A stretch of 64,000 nt of DNA from Mycobacterium branderi. GTDB taxonomy: Bacteria; Actinomycetota; Actinomycetes; Mycobacteriales; Mycobacteriaceae. A program made the translations under genes and the position numbers. Positions 1 through 8,199 of this stretch are shown here, piece by piece; position 1 is the stretch's first letter; every line of letters starts with the position of its first letter. The notes beneath the pieces are model-generated. The model was not told where the DNA came from. It saw only the letters and a program-made list of their open reading frames with translations, and did not search any database. The stretch is taken from positions 1,302,001 to 1,366,000 of the forward strand of contig NZ_AP022606.1 of the NCBI RefSeq assembly GCF_010728725.1, written 5' to 3'.

Positions 1-1
1 C

Positions 2-868
2 GCCGGCACGTTAGGCGCCAGCATTGCCGGCCAGACGCTGTCCCAAGCGATGGCAGTGGCGAATCAGCGCCTGGGCGAACGACTTTCCCAAGAAGTAGCC
101 GCACAAGCGCAGGGCGCACCGATGGCCGGCGCCGTAACGGCGATTCTCGGCAGCCCCATTGACATCAAAAGCGAGGTATACAAAGCCCTGCCGAACGGCA
201 CCGGCAACGGCCTGTCGGCGTTCTACTACGCCCTGTTGCTGTTGTTGGCGGGATTCACCGGCAGCATTGTGGTCAGCACCCTGGTGGACTCGATGCTCGG
301 ATACGTGCCAGCGGAATTCGGCCCGGTCTACCGGTTCGCCGAGCAGGTGAAGATCTCGAGATTTCGCACGCTGCTGATCAAATGGGCGTTGATGGCGCTC
401 CTGGCGCTGTTGACGTCGGCGGTCTACATGGCGATAGCCAGCGGGCTCGGCATGCCCATCGACCGCAGTTGGCCGCTGTGGCTCTACGGGGTGTTCGCCA
501 TTGCGGCGGTGGGGGTCACGTCGACGTCGCTGATCGCGGTGCTGGGCACGCTGGGCCTGCTGGTCAGCATGTTCGTCTTCGTGATCCTTGGATTGCCCTC
601 GGCGGGCGCCACCGTTCCCTTGGAGGCGACGCCGCCGCTGTTCGGCTGGCTGGCGAAATTCGAGCCGATGCACCAGGTTTATCTGGGCGCGCGGGCCCTG
701 CTCTACCTCGACGGGCGGGCCGATGCCGGGCTGTCGCACGCGCTAGTGTTGACGGCCATCGGGCTGGTGATCGGCCTGCTGCTCGGCGGCATTGTCACCC
801 GCATCTACGACCGCCGCGGCTATCACCGCATCCCGGCTGCGTCCGCGCCAGAACGCGAAGAACTGTAA
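2..868 (+). CDS. C-terminal part of a multi-pass membrane protein (Rv0180c-like)
   Basis: The reading frame is open from the window edge, so the N-terminus is missing. The last ~288 residues hold about five to six hydrophobic segments, including stretches around the first YYALLLLLAGF, then WALMALLALLTSAVYMAIA, VFAIAAVGVTSTSLIAVLG, LLVSMFVFVILGLP and LVLTAIGLVIGLLLGGIV. It ends in a short charged tail. The topology resembles ABC-2/YhgE-Pip-like membrane proteins, but no catalytic motif is visible. It precedes the LprO-like gene on the same strand with a 126-bp gap. That order matches my recollection of Rv0180c and Rv0179c beside mce1 in M. tuberculosis. Function is unknown. Confidence 0.7.
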   Translation, partial: AGTLGASIAGQTLSQAMAVANQRLGERLSQEVAAQAQGAPMAGAVTAILGSPIDIKSEVYKALPNGTGNGLSAFYYALLLLLAGFTGSIVVSTLVDSMLGYVPAEFGPVYRFAEQVKISRFRTLLIKWALMALLALLTSAVYMAIASGLGMPIDRSWPLWLYGVFAIAAVGVTSTSLIAVLGTLGLLVSMFVFVILGLPSAGATVPLEATPPLFGWLAKFEPMHQVYLGARALLYLDGRADAGLSHALVLTAIGLVIGLLLGGIVTRIYDRRGYHRIPAASAPEREEL

Positions 869-994
869 TCGCAAGCGGCTGAACGTAATTCCGCCGCAGC
901 CAAAGCGTCACCCGACTGTTATGTAAGTTGACTGTGTTACTGGCGTGGCTAATGTTGTGCTTGTTGTATCGACTTCCGCGCCGAAAGGTCCCCC

Positions 995-2086
995 GTGTCG
1001 ACTCTGGCTGTCGCCTTCCGGCGCGTGACAGCCTGCTGCGCCGTGCTGGCGTCGTGTGTCACGCTGGCGACCGGCATCGGACAGCCGGTTGCGCGCGCCG
1101 CCGAGGCTCGCGAGCTGCTGGCCAATGCCATTGCCAACACCCGCGGTTCCTACCTGGTGTACAACTTCGGCGCCGGCCATCCCGCGCCGATGCTCAATGC
1201 GGGCGGCAGCTGGTACGACGGCACCAGCGGCGGCCATCTGATGATCATCAAGGCTGCCTCACAACGGCTTTCCCCACATCTGCTGGTGGACAGCCACCGT
1301 GGTTACCAGGCACGGTGTGAACGCAACCCAGGGGCGCGCACGGGCGACGGGCTCCTGCAGGCGTCAGAAACCTATGCCCCGGTGCAAGCCTGGCAAGTGA
1401 TGGGCCAGCCAACCATCGCCATCAACGCCAACTTCTTCGATGTCCGCGGACAGAAGGGTGGCTCGTGGAGGTCGACGGGCTGCAGTTCACCCCTGGGCGC
1501 CTACGTCGACAACACCCGCGGACAGGGCCGGGCGAACCAGGCGGTCACCGGCACCATTCCCTACGCCGGCAAGCAGGGTCTCTCGGGCGGGAACGAACAC
1601 TGGAGCGCGTTGGCGACGATGATTCTGCCGACCCACGGAGCGCCGTATGTGTTGTGGCCCAACGGCGGTCGCGACGGCAACGACTACGACGCCGCCACCC
1701 GGGTCGTTACGGGCTTGGTGGACAAGGGTGAGCAGTTCGTCGCGGTGAGCGGGTTGGGGTTGTTGTCTCCCGGGAGCACTGGTCAGCTCAACGACGGCGG
1801 GCCCAGCGCTGCCCGGACTGCCCTGGCCTATTCCAAGACCCGCGACGAGATGTATGTGTTCCAGGGCGGCAGCTACACACCGGACAACATCCAGGACCTG
1901 TTCCGTGGATTGGGCAGCGACACAGCCATTTTGCTCGACGGCGGCGGGTCGTCGGCGATCGTGCTTCGCCGCGATACCGGCGGCATGTGGGCCGGCGCCG
2001 GGGTGCCGAAGGGATCCTGCGACACCCGCCAAGTGCTGTGCGATTCCCACGAGCGGGCATTGCCAAGCTGGTTGGCGTTCAACTGA
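995..2086 (+). CDS. lprO: Exported phosphodiester glycosidase-domain protein, LprO-like (Rv0179c counterpart)
   Basis: This is a 363-residue secreted protein. A GTG start at 995 follows a GAAAGG ribosome-binding site at 983-988. The N-terminal hydrophobic segment contains LASC at residues 18-21, which fits a lipobox, so it may be lipidated at Cys21. The mature part resembles the phosphodiester glycosidase (NAGPA-like) fold, with the conserved INANFFD stretch near residue 148 and an AILLDGGGSSA motif near residue 309. Length and position next to mce1 match M. tuberculosis LprO (about 369 aa, from memory). Its substrate is not known. The symbol rests on synteny and length rather than an alignment. 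Confidence 0.72.
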   Translation: MSTLAVAFRRVTACCAVLASCVTLATGIGQPVARAAEARELLANAIANTRGSYLVYNFGAGHPAPMLNAGGSWYDGTSGGHLMIIKAASQRLSPHLLVDSHRGYQARCERNPGARTGDGLLQASETYAPVQAWQVMGQPTIAINANFFDVRGQKGGSWRSTGCSSPLGAYVDNTRGQGRANQAVTGTIPYAGKQGLSGGNEHWSALATMILPTHGAPYVLWPNGGRDGNDYDAATRVVTGLVDKGEQFVAVSGLGLLSPGSTGQLNDGGPSAARTALAYSKTRDEMYVFQGGSYTPDNIQDLFRGLGSDTAILLDGGGSSAIVLRRDTGGMWAGAGVPKGSCDTRQVLCDSHERALPSWLAFN

Positions 2087-2152
2087 TTCCATCGATTGTG
2101 CGGTTTCGTACGCGACACGCGGTGTTCGGCGTATGAATCCGCATACTCGAGG

Positions 2153-2189
2153 AAAAGCCATGTCCGCCACGAGCTCCGACCAAGGCTTT
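2153..2189. terminator. Possible bidirectional terminator hairpin between convergent genes
   Basis: AAAAGCC at 2153-2159 pairs with GGCTTTT at 2183-2189. The site lies in the 125-bp gap between the convergent LprO-like gene and the acetyltransferase. The stem is short (7 bp) with a 24-nt loop, so it is weak evidence for termination. Confidence 0.25.
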
Positions 2190-2211
2190 TGCAGTATGTT
2201 CGAGCCCACTG

Positions 2212-2748
2212 TCATCGCGGGATGGGCGGGCTGTCGTCTTCAGCCTCGCCAAGTAAATCCAGCTGCATCCATGCGACATCGTGCCATTGCCCGTGTTTCC
2301 ATCCGACGCGACGGTAGAGGCCGGCGTGCTCGAACCTGAAACTTCGATGAAAGGCGTTGCTGGCTTCGTTGGGTTGGGTGATGCCCGCGAAGGCTCTGCG
2401 ATAGCCGCGCTCGATGAGCCGCTGGAGCAGGCGCGTATACAGTTTGCGGCCGCCGCCGAAACGGTAATGGTGTGCTGCCACATAGATACTCGTCTCAACC
2501 GACCATTGGTATGCGGCGCGGGGATTGAACGCGTGCGCGTAGGCATAGCCGACGATTTGGTGGTCCTGTTCGAGGACGAGCCATTCGTGAGTCTCGCGAG
2601 CCGCTGCTATACGCGACGCCATCTGCTTAGTCGTCGGGACTTTGGTTTCGAACGTGATTGCCGTGTCCTCGACGTAGGGGCGGTAGATCGCCGCGCAAGC
2701 CGCCGCGTCCGCTGACGACGCTGGCGTGGAGCACCTACTGCAGGTCAA
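2212..2748 (-). CDS. GNAT-family N-acetyltransferase (phosphinothricin/amino-acid acetyltransferase type)
   Basis: The 178-residue protein resembles the PAT/Bar-like GNAT group. It has IYRPYVEDTAITFE near the N-terminus, a WLVLEQDHQIVGYAYA strand, the paired WSVETSIYV strand, and an acetyl-CoA loop (YRFGGGRKLYTRLL). The C-terminal part carries the NEASNAFHRSFRFE stretch typical of the family. I chose the TTG start at 2748 because it gives the normal family length and overlaps the threonine aldolase stop (TTGA). In-frame residues further upstream are only a shadow of that gene. Transfer of acetyl from acetyl-CoA to an amine is expected; the substrate is unknown. It is probably cotranscribed with the aldolase gene. 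Confidence 0.75.
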   Translation of the reverse strand: MTCSRCSTPASSADAAACAAIYRPYVEDTAITFETKVPTTKQMASRIAAARETHEWLVLEQDHQIVGYAYAHAFNPRAAYQWSVETSIYVAAHHYRFGGGRKLYTRLLQRLIERGYRRAFAGITQPNEASNAFHRSFRFEHAGLYRRVGWKHGQWHDVAWMQLDLLGEAEDDSPPIPR

Positions 2749-3749
2749 CGCGTGAAGTACTCCCGCACCGCCGCCACGAACGTGTCGACATCGTCGGCGC
2801 TCACATCGAGATGCGTCACGAACCGCGACGAGTAAAGCATCTGCGTCAGAATGCCGCGCTCCTTGAGCCACGCCTCCAGGGCCGCGCACTCCGCCTCCGG
2901 GAACTCGGCGAAAACCATGTTGGTGGCGTGCGATATCACCTTTACTTCTTCGATCTGCGCTAGCCCCTCGGCAAGGCGCGCGGCGTTTGCGTGATCGTCG
3001 GCCAGCCGCTTCACGTTGTGATCGAGCGCGTAAAGACACGCGGCCGCAAGCACTCCCGACTGCCGCATGCCGCCGCCGAGCACCTTGCGCCAGCGGTGCG
3101 CCACGTCAATCAGTGCCTTGCTGCCCACGAGCACCGAACCCACCGGCGTGCCGAGACTCTTCGAAAAGCAGATCGACACAGTATCGAAGCCTTCGGCCAG
3201 CGCCGCTAGAGGCTGATCCGATGCCACCGCGGCATTGAAAAGCCGGGCGCCGTCAAGATGCGTCGTCAGCCCGCGCCCGTGCGCGAACTGCGTGGCCTCG
3301 GCAACGTAATCCGACGGCAGCACCTTCCCACCGATGGTGTTTTCAAGCGCCAACAGGCGCGTACGCGCAAAGTGATCGTCGACCGGCTTGATCACGGCCG
3401 CGATGCGCTCAAGTGGAATCGTGCCGTCCTCGGCGTTGTCCAACGGCTGCGGCTGCACGCTGGCGAGCACCGCCGCACCGCCGCCTTCATTTCTGTACGA
3501 GTGGGCCGCCTGCCCGACGATGTATTCATCGCCGCGCCCGCAATGCGCCATCACCGCAGCGAGGTTGCTTTGCGTGCCGCTGGGAAAGAACAGCCCGGCT
3601 TCCTTTCCCGCCTCGTCGGCCACGCGCGCCTGCAGCAGCAGCACGGTGGGGTCGTCGCCCCAGACGTCGTCGCCGGTCTCGGCGCGGGTCATCGCCTCGA
3701 GCATGGCCGGGCTCGGACGGGTGACAGTGTCGCTGCGCAGGTCAATCAT
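2745..3749 (-). CDS. ltaE: Low-specificity L-threonine aldolase
   Basis: This 334-residue PLP enzyme cleaves L-threonine or L-allo-threonine to glycine and acetaldehyde. It opens with MIDLRSDTVTRP, the family's N-terminal signature. Lys197 in FSKSLG is the expected Schiff-base lysine, and Asp166 in HLDGAR should bind the PLP ring nitrogen. It is full length for the family. From memory it reads closest to Burkholderia-type enzymes, for example the long GGKVLPSDYVAEA and HRWRKVLGGGMRQSG stretches. That hints at acquisition by transfer. A GAGGG site lies about 12 bp ahead of the ATG. It is the first gene of a two-gene unit with the acetyltransferase. Confidence 0.9.
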   Translation of the reverse strand: MIDLRSDTVTRPSPAMLEAMTRAETGDDVWGDDPTVLLLQARVADEAGKEAGLFFPSGTQSNLAAVMAHCGRGDEYIVGQAAHSYRNEGGGAAVLASVQPQPLDNAEDGTIPLERIAAVIKPVDDHFARTRLLALENTIGGKVLPSDYVAEATQFAHGRGLTTHLDGARLFNAAVASDQPLAALAEGFDTVSICFSKSLGTPVGSVLVGSKALIDVAHRWRKVLGGGMRQSGVLAAACLYALDHNVKRLADDHANAARLAEGLAQIEEVKVISHATNMVFAEFPEAECAALEAWLKERGILTQMLYSSRFVTHLDVSADDVDTFVAAVREYFTR

Positions 3750-3791
3750 GCGAAGGAGCCCTCATAGACTCGGCACATTCCACCTTCCTCC

Positions 3792-3820
3792 AAGTCGGCT
3801 CTCACCAAAGCTACCGACTT
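3792..3820. repeat. Inverted repeat between XRE gene and threonine aldolase gene
   Basis: AAGTCGG at 3792-3798 and CCGACTT at 3814-3820 form a 7-bp stem with a 15-nt loop in the 112-bp gap. It lies after the XRE stop and before the aldolase start, so it could terminate the first or regulate the second. Confidence 0.3.
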
Positions 3821-3861
3821 CGTCGACGAGCGGATGCCGAACTGCCCCCAGCCAAGTGCAC

Positions 3862-4671
3862 CTACTGTTCTTCGCGATCTCGAGCAAGGGATTCAAACGC
3901 ATCCGCAGTTGGGTGATCGGCGGGAAAGAGCAGCTCGATCGCCAGTTCGGAAATTGTGACTTCGAACGGCATCTCGAATGTGCCGAACATGCCGAAGAAC
4001 GACCACTCCCCGCCGTCGGGTGCCCGCACTCTGACGGGTCCGAGGTTGTGCGCGAAGGCGGATTCGGCTGCGGCATCGCGCTCATCGTCGCGGGGCAGGT
4101 AGTTCTCAAACTCCTCCAGGAGCGCTGCGAGCTGCTCGTCGGCGGTGGCAGTGAGTTGGCGCTGAACGCGATCGCGAAAGTAGGCCAAGACGTCGCGGGC
4201 GTTGATGATCCGGGGAATCAGCTCCAGGCCGACGCGCAGGACGTTGACCGGCGGGTTCAGCAGGGTGGGATCGATGCCCTCGACGAGCGGCTGTATGGCC
4301 GCGTTGGCGGCGACCAGGTTCCAGTGACGGTCGAAGACCACCGCCGGATACGGTTCGTGACTTTTCAAAATCCGTTCCAGGGTCTCGCGGATCGGAGCAA
4401 GTTCGGGTGCGCCGAACGGGTGCTCGGGGAACGCCGGAGCGTGCCCGGCGGCCAGCAGCAGCCTGTTGCGCTCGCGGAAGGGGATCTCGAGGCGCTCCCC
4501 GATCCGAATCAGCATGTCTCGCCCGGGTTTTGAGCGGCCGGTCTCGACGAAGCTCAGATGGCGCGCCGATACGCCCGCATCGAGCGCAAGCTCAAGCTGG
4601 GTCAGCCGCCGCCGCTGGCGCCACTCCCGCAACAGCGGCCCGACCTGAGGAGCGGAGCTGGTGCTGGCCAT
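3862..4671 (-). CDS. XRE-family regulator with MmyB-like ligand-binding domain
   Basis: This 269-residue transcription regulator has a helix-turn-helix within residues ~10-65 (LREWRQRRRLTQLELALDAG, then VSARHLSFVETGRSKPG). It is followed by an MmyB-like C-terminal domain containing YPAVVFDRHWNLVAANAA, which in related proteins forms a small-ligand (often fatty acid) pocket. I chose the ATG at 4671; an in-frame GTG at 4692 would add seven residues. It is divergent from the membrane gene at 4779, and a perfect palindrome lies between them. It probably represses itself and that neighbour; this is inferred from layout. Confidence 0.85.
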   Translation of the reverse strand: MASTSSAPQVGPLLREWRQRRRLTQLELALDAGVSARHLSFVETGRSKPGRDMLIRIGERLEIPFRERNRLLLAAGHAPAFPEHPFGAPELAPIRETLERILKSHEPYPAVVFDRHWNLVAANAAIQPLVEGIDPTLLNPPVNVLRVGLELIPRIINARDVLAYFRDRVQRQLTATADEQLAALLEEFENYLPRDDERDAAAESAFAHNLGPVRVRAPDGGEWSFFGMFGTFEMPFEVTISELAIELLFPADHPTADAFESLARDREEQ

Positions 4672-4704
4672 CTGCACTGACTGTAGCCCCACTGGGTTCG
4701 CGGC

Positions 4705-4726
4705 TCGATTACCTCGAGGTAATCGA
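4705..4726. promoter_or_regulatory. 22-bp perfect palindrome, probable XRE operator
   Basis: The half-site TCGATTACCTC is followed directly by its exact reverse complement, with no spacer. It lies 33 bp upstream of the XRE start and 52 bp upstream of the divergent membrane gene, the normal place for an operator controlling both. Confidence 0.75.
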
Positions 4727-4778
4727 CAGCACGACCTTTGGTCGAAACGATTACTGGTAGGACCGTGAGGAGGACGAG

Positions 4779-5231
4779 ATGACTACATTGCTCCGGCGGC
4801 TGGTCTGCGGCGCAGCCGGCGCCGCGATGATCGTGGCATTGTTCCTGCCCTGGGCCGGCGTTCAGGGCGCCGATCGCGGCGGGTGGGAGTTGTGGAAACT
4901 CACGATCCCGCTCTGTGTGGTCGTCGCCGTGTGCGCGTTGACCACCGCGATCACCGGGGGACAATTCGGCCTGATGAGGCAGGACGTGTCGATAATCGGC
5001 GCGACCGACATCCTCGGCGTAGCAACCACACTGACTCTTGCCTGGTTGCTGTTGTACGACTTCCGTGGCCACGCCAGTCAGCCAGCCCTCATCCTGGCGT
5101 TGATATCGGCAGCCGCAGCGGCCTTTGCAGCCGCTGACTACCGCCCGCTGCGGGGAGCACCTCTATTTCCCCGAATGGCCGATCAGCGCGACAGTAGCCA
5201 TCGTTCTCATAGTCTTTCGGAAACTACTTGA
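4779..5231 (+). CDS. Small four-helix membrane protein, probable XRE target
   Basis: The 150-residue protein has about four hydrophobic segments: near residues 8-28 (GAAGAAMIVALFLPWAG), 43-62, 75-93 and 103-118. A charged hydrophilic tail follows (PRMADQRDSSHRSHS). The ATG has a strong GAGGAGGAC site just ahead. It is divergent from the XRE regulator and shares its palindromic operator. No known enzymatic motif is seen. The function is unknown; the context suggests a regulated envelope protein. Confidence 0.75.
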   Translation: MTTLLRRLVCGAAGAAMIVALFLPWAGVQGADRGGWELWKLTIPLCVVVAVCALTTAITGGQFGLMRQDVSIIGATDILGVATTLTLAWLLLYDFRGHASQPALILALISAAAAAFAAADYRPLRGAPLFPRMADQRDSSHRSHSLSETT

Positions 5232-5290
5232 TCGGCTAGGTAAGCGGCCGAAATTCCAAAGGGACGGCGTTGCCTGGGCGACTGCCGCAC

Positions 5291-6607
5291 TTAGGAAGCG
5301 AGGATATTCGCCGCCCCAAGTGACACCGGTAGGTGTTTGAGGCCGTGCAATCCGATGGTGTCGTTGAAGGTGGGTTCGCCGGCCAGGGTCAGCTGAGGGA
5401 AGCGCTCGAACAACGACTGCAAGCCGATGTGTAGTTCCATCCGCGCCAGCGCCGCACCGAGACACGCGTGCATACCGATACCGAAGCTGATGTGCTCGCG
5501 GGCGTTGGCGCGGGTGACGTCGAAGATATCCGGGTTTTCGAAGACCGCCGGGTCGCGGTTGGCCCCGCCCACCAGAAGCAACATCGCGTCCCCTGCCCGC
5601 ACCGGATACTCATGGAGGTCAACGTCTTCGGTGGCGACCCGCGGCATTATTTGGGCCGTGGTGTCGTAGCGCAGGATCTCCTCGATCGCGTTGGGCCATA
5701 CCTCGGGGTTGGCGCAGAGCGTCGCGAGTTGATCCGGGTGGTGGGCGAGCGCCACGATGCCCTTGCCCAAGACGTGAGTCGTGGTGACAAACCCCGCCCC
5801 AAGCAGCAGCCCCGCCAGCATCCTCACCTCGACGTCGCTGAGGTCGCCGTGGCGTATCACGTCGGACAAAATGCTGTCGGGGGCGCCGCCTCCGCGTAGC
5901 CGCTCGATATGCTCCGCAAGGTACTGGTCGAACTCGCGCAGAACCTTCGTCGCCGCCCGAAAGTCGCGCCAGGATGCGGCGGCCGTGCCGATCATTTTCG
6001 TTGTCGCCTGGGCAATTTCAAGAAGACGGTCGGTTTCGTCGCGGGGAATTCCCATCATCTCGGCGATGATCGCTATCGGGATTCGGGAGGTGTACTCGGC
6101 GACAAGATCGCACTCAGCCCTTCCCTCCAGTTCGCGAAGCAGTTCGTCGACAACTTCGTGAATACGGTTGCGGAGTCCCTCGATCGCCCGTGGCGTGAAC
6201 GCCCGCGAGACCAAGCGACGTAGCCGCGTGTGCTCGGGCGGATCGGTGACCAACATCGAGGGTGGCTCGATGGGACTCAGTACGCCAGGGTCGGTCTTGG
6301 CCAGGATCCACTGGACGATACGAAAAGGCGAGCGGTCCCGCTGCTTGATGGTTCTGAACCGGATGTCGCGGAGCACGTCACGAACAATCTGCGCGTCAGC
6401 GGTGACCCAGCCGGTCATCGCGATCCGGCGCATGCGTCCGCCCGCGCGAATCTCCTCGATCAGCGGATAAATATCGATCGCCGGATTGATGTCGATTCTC
6501 ACCAGCTGCGACAAGGGATCACCTCGCCGAGCTTGCAATTTCCACAGCGGACGCAGCACGCCATAGCCAACCGCCCAGTGCGTCCACTCCCGGACTGGCA
6601 CCTCCAT
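5291..6607 (-). CDS. Cytochrome P450, CYP140-like
   Basis: This is a 438-residue class I-type P450. The heme-binding loop FGIGMHACLG places the thiolate at about Cys382. The EILR of the ExxR motif follows WPNAIEE, and the I-helix reads GLLLGAGFVTTTHV. DPPEHTRLRRLVSRAFTPR matches the usual bacterial C-helix region. Length and several stretches recall M. tuberculosis CYP140 (438 aa, from memory). The ATG at 6607 gives the standard start; a longer frame overlaps the next gene. It sits between the mce1 locus and the lprO-like gene, a place where I recall no P450 in M. tuberculosis. The substrate is unknown, and ferredoxin/reductase partners are not encoded here. Confidence 0.88.
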   Translation of the reverse strand: MEVPVREWTHWAVGYGVLRPLWKLQARRGDPLSQLVRIDINPAIDIYPLIEEIRAGGRMRRIAMTGWVTADAQIVRDVLRDIRFRTIKQRDRSPFRIVQWILAKTDPGVLSPIEPPSMLVTDPPEHTRLRRLVSRAFTPRAIEGLRNRIHEVVDELLRELEGRAECDLVAEYTSRIPIAIIAEMMGIPRDETDRLLEIAQATTKMIGTAAASWRDFRAATKVLREFDQYLAEHIERLRGGGAPDSILSDVIRHGDLSDVEVRMLAGLLLGAGFVTTTHVLGKGIVALAHHPDQLATLCANPEVWPNAIEEILRYDTTAQIMPRVATEDVDLHEYPVRAGDAMLLLVGGANRDPAVFENPDIFDVTRANAREHISFGIGMHACLGAALARMELHIGLQSLFERFPQLTLAGEPTFNDTIGLHGLKHLPVSLGAANILAS

Positions 6608-6666
6608 GTGCTCACTCCCCGCCAATCGGCTGCACACGAGCCTACTGCCACTCTGGCGCGCCGGCC

Positions 6667-7341
6667 CTATGCCGGCTTGCCGAACCGGAAGATCAGCATG
6701 CTGACCGCGATCACTGCGGCGGCCAGCGCTATCACCGGCGCGACGGTGATCCGGGACAGTGTCGCACCGACAACGGCTCCGCCGCACATCGCCGCAATCA
6801 CGCTGTAGCGCAGCTTTTCCCGCTCACCGGTGCCACCGGCCAGCCTGCTGTCAAAGCCGATGCCGACGATCGTCGACGTCAGCACCGTCGTGCTGAGTTC
6901 CTGGATCCCGAACTGGCGTGCCGCGACGTTCTGTGCGCCGAAAGTCATTGCCAGCCCGGTGATCAGGATGAGCTTCGTGTTGTCCTGATAGCCCAGCACA
7001 CCCGCGCCGGCCAGGATCGCCAGAGCCACCAGCATCGCGACCTCTGCGCCAAGCGCCACGGTCAGCCAGTGCCGAGGCTTGTCACCCAGCAGGCGGGTCA
7101 ACCGGCCGGCGAGCACCGTGCCGCACAGGAATCCCAGGAACGCGACGACGGCAGCAGTCAGGTCGATTCCGGAGCCGGGAACAAACCAGAAGCCCAAAAA
7201 GATGACGTTGCCCGTCATGTTGGCGACGAACACGTGGCCGAGGACCAGCACGCTGATCGCGTCCACCAAACCCGTCGCAAACGTCAGCAACAGCAGCGCC
7301 GCGACAGTGAGCCGATCGGACACCGGCGAGGCAACTGCCAT
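6667..7341 (-). CDS. DUF1275 (YoaK-type) membrane protein
   Basis: The 224-residue protein has about six hydrophobic segments. The family's conserved features are an early LLLTFATGLVDAISVLVLGHVFVANMTGN region and a later NVAARQFGIQELSTTVLTSTIVG region; I quote only parts. The family is common in bacteria and its role is unproven. The ATG at 7341 is preferred over a TTG at 7350. It lies just downstream of the last Mce-associated gene on the same strand (27-bp gap), so it may be read through from the mce1 transcript. That would be an addition relative to the layout I recall in M. tuberculosis. Confidence 0.8.
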   Translation of the reverse strand: MAVASPVSDRLTVAALLLLTFATGLVDAISVLVLGHVFVANMTGNVIFLGFWFVPGSGIDLTAAVVAFLGFLCGTVLAGRLTRLLGDKPRHWLTVALGAEVAMLVALAILAGAGVLGYQDNTKLILITGLAMTFGAQNVAARQFGIQELSTTVLTSTIVGIGFDSRLAGGTGEREKLRYSVIAAMCGGAVVGATLSRITVAPVIALAAAVIAVSMLIFRFGKPA

Positions 7342-7368
7342 GGAGTCCAATACCTTTCGGCAGGCTGC

Positions 7369-8199
7369 CTATATCTGCGGCGTCAAATCCAACGACGTGA
7401 TGGTCGTCATCTTGGTCACCAGCCAGCGCGCGTGATCGCGTTTCATGGTCAGCCGGTAAGACAAATACCTCAGCGCCGGAACGTTTTTCGACAGCGGGCT
7501 GGTAGATGTCGTGTTGGTGTAGACGATCGCGGTGGCGTTGTTCGCATTCAGTGACTCCACCGCCGCCCCGGTTACTTCGGTGGTGTTGGTGATCTGGGCC
7601 TGCTTGTTCGGCGCCACGATCGCGTCGATGTACTTGCGATACTGCGCTTCAAAGTCGCCGCTGAGGTACTGGGCCGCCCGATCGGCCAGCTTGTCCATGT
7701 TGTCGGGGTTGTAAGTCCACAACGTGGTGATGGCGTTGGCCGCGGTGCTTGCGACTCGCAGCTTGGTGTCCACGGTGGCGCGGTCCTTCACATATGGCTG
7801 AACCATCGCGCCGGCGAACGCCGCGGAGGCCACGAACAATACGGCCGCGGCGCCCACCACGATGGCGAGCCGACGACCGACCGGTCGCCTGGCCGCGTCG
7901 GTCTCCGTGACCGCTGCTTCCCCGGCTTCGTCGACGGCGGCCTCGTCAGACTCGCTGGCCCCGTCAGAATCGCTCGCCTCGTCAGAATCGCTGGATTCGG
8001 CCGTTGCCGTGTCGCTTTCAACAGCATCGTCGGTCGGCGATTCAGACGTTTCTACCTCAGACGCGTCGGAATCCGGCTCGACGCCCTCGGTCGCAGCAAC
8101 CGCGGACTTGTCGCGTCCTCGGCTGGGCCACCAGCGGCGCTTCCGCGGCGGCTGCTCGGCATCGGTCAGATCACCTGCTGCAGGCTGCTGATCTTCCAC
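7369..8199 (-). CDS. Mce-associated membrane protein (Rv0178-like)
   Basis: The 276-residue protein has a long acidic, Ser/Asp/Glu-rich cytoplasmic N-terminus, one transmembrane helix (LAIVVGAAAVLFVASAAFAG) and an extracytoplasmic domain resembling the NTF2-like Mce-associated fold. That domain contains ITTLWTYNPDNMDKL and a YRKYIDAIV stretch. The GTG start at 8199 is inside the end of the previous gene (34-bp overlap); no better start exists. It is the last of four Mce-associated genes. In M. tuberculosis such proteins are thought to stabilise or assemble the Mce transporter; that role is inferred here by position. Confidence 0.82.
   Translation of the reverse strand: MEDQQPAAGDLTDAEQPPRKRRWWPSRGRDKSAVAATEGVEPDSDASEVETSESPTDDAVESDTATAESSDSDEASDSDGASESDEAAVDEAGEAAVTETDAARRPVGRRLAIVVGAAAVLFVASAAFAGAMVQPYVKDRATVDTKLRVASTAANAITTLWTYNPDNMDKLADRAAQYLSGDFEAQYRKYIDAIVAPNKQAQITNTTEVTGAAVESLNANNATAIVYTNTTSTSPLSKNVPALRYLSYRLTMKRDHARWLVTKMTTITSLDLTPQI

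Noticed and set aside
3388..4533. Plus-strand 381-codon frame opposite the threonine aldolase and XRE genes
   Set aside because: It spans two real minus-strand genes and their gap, and the product is low-complexity shadow sequence.
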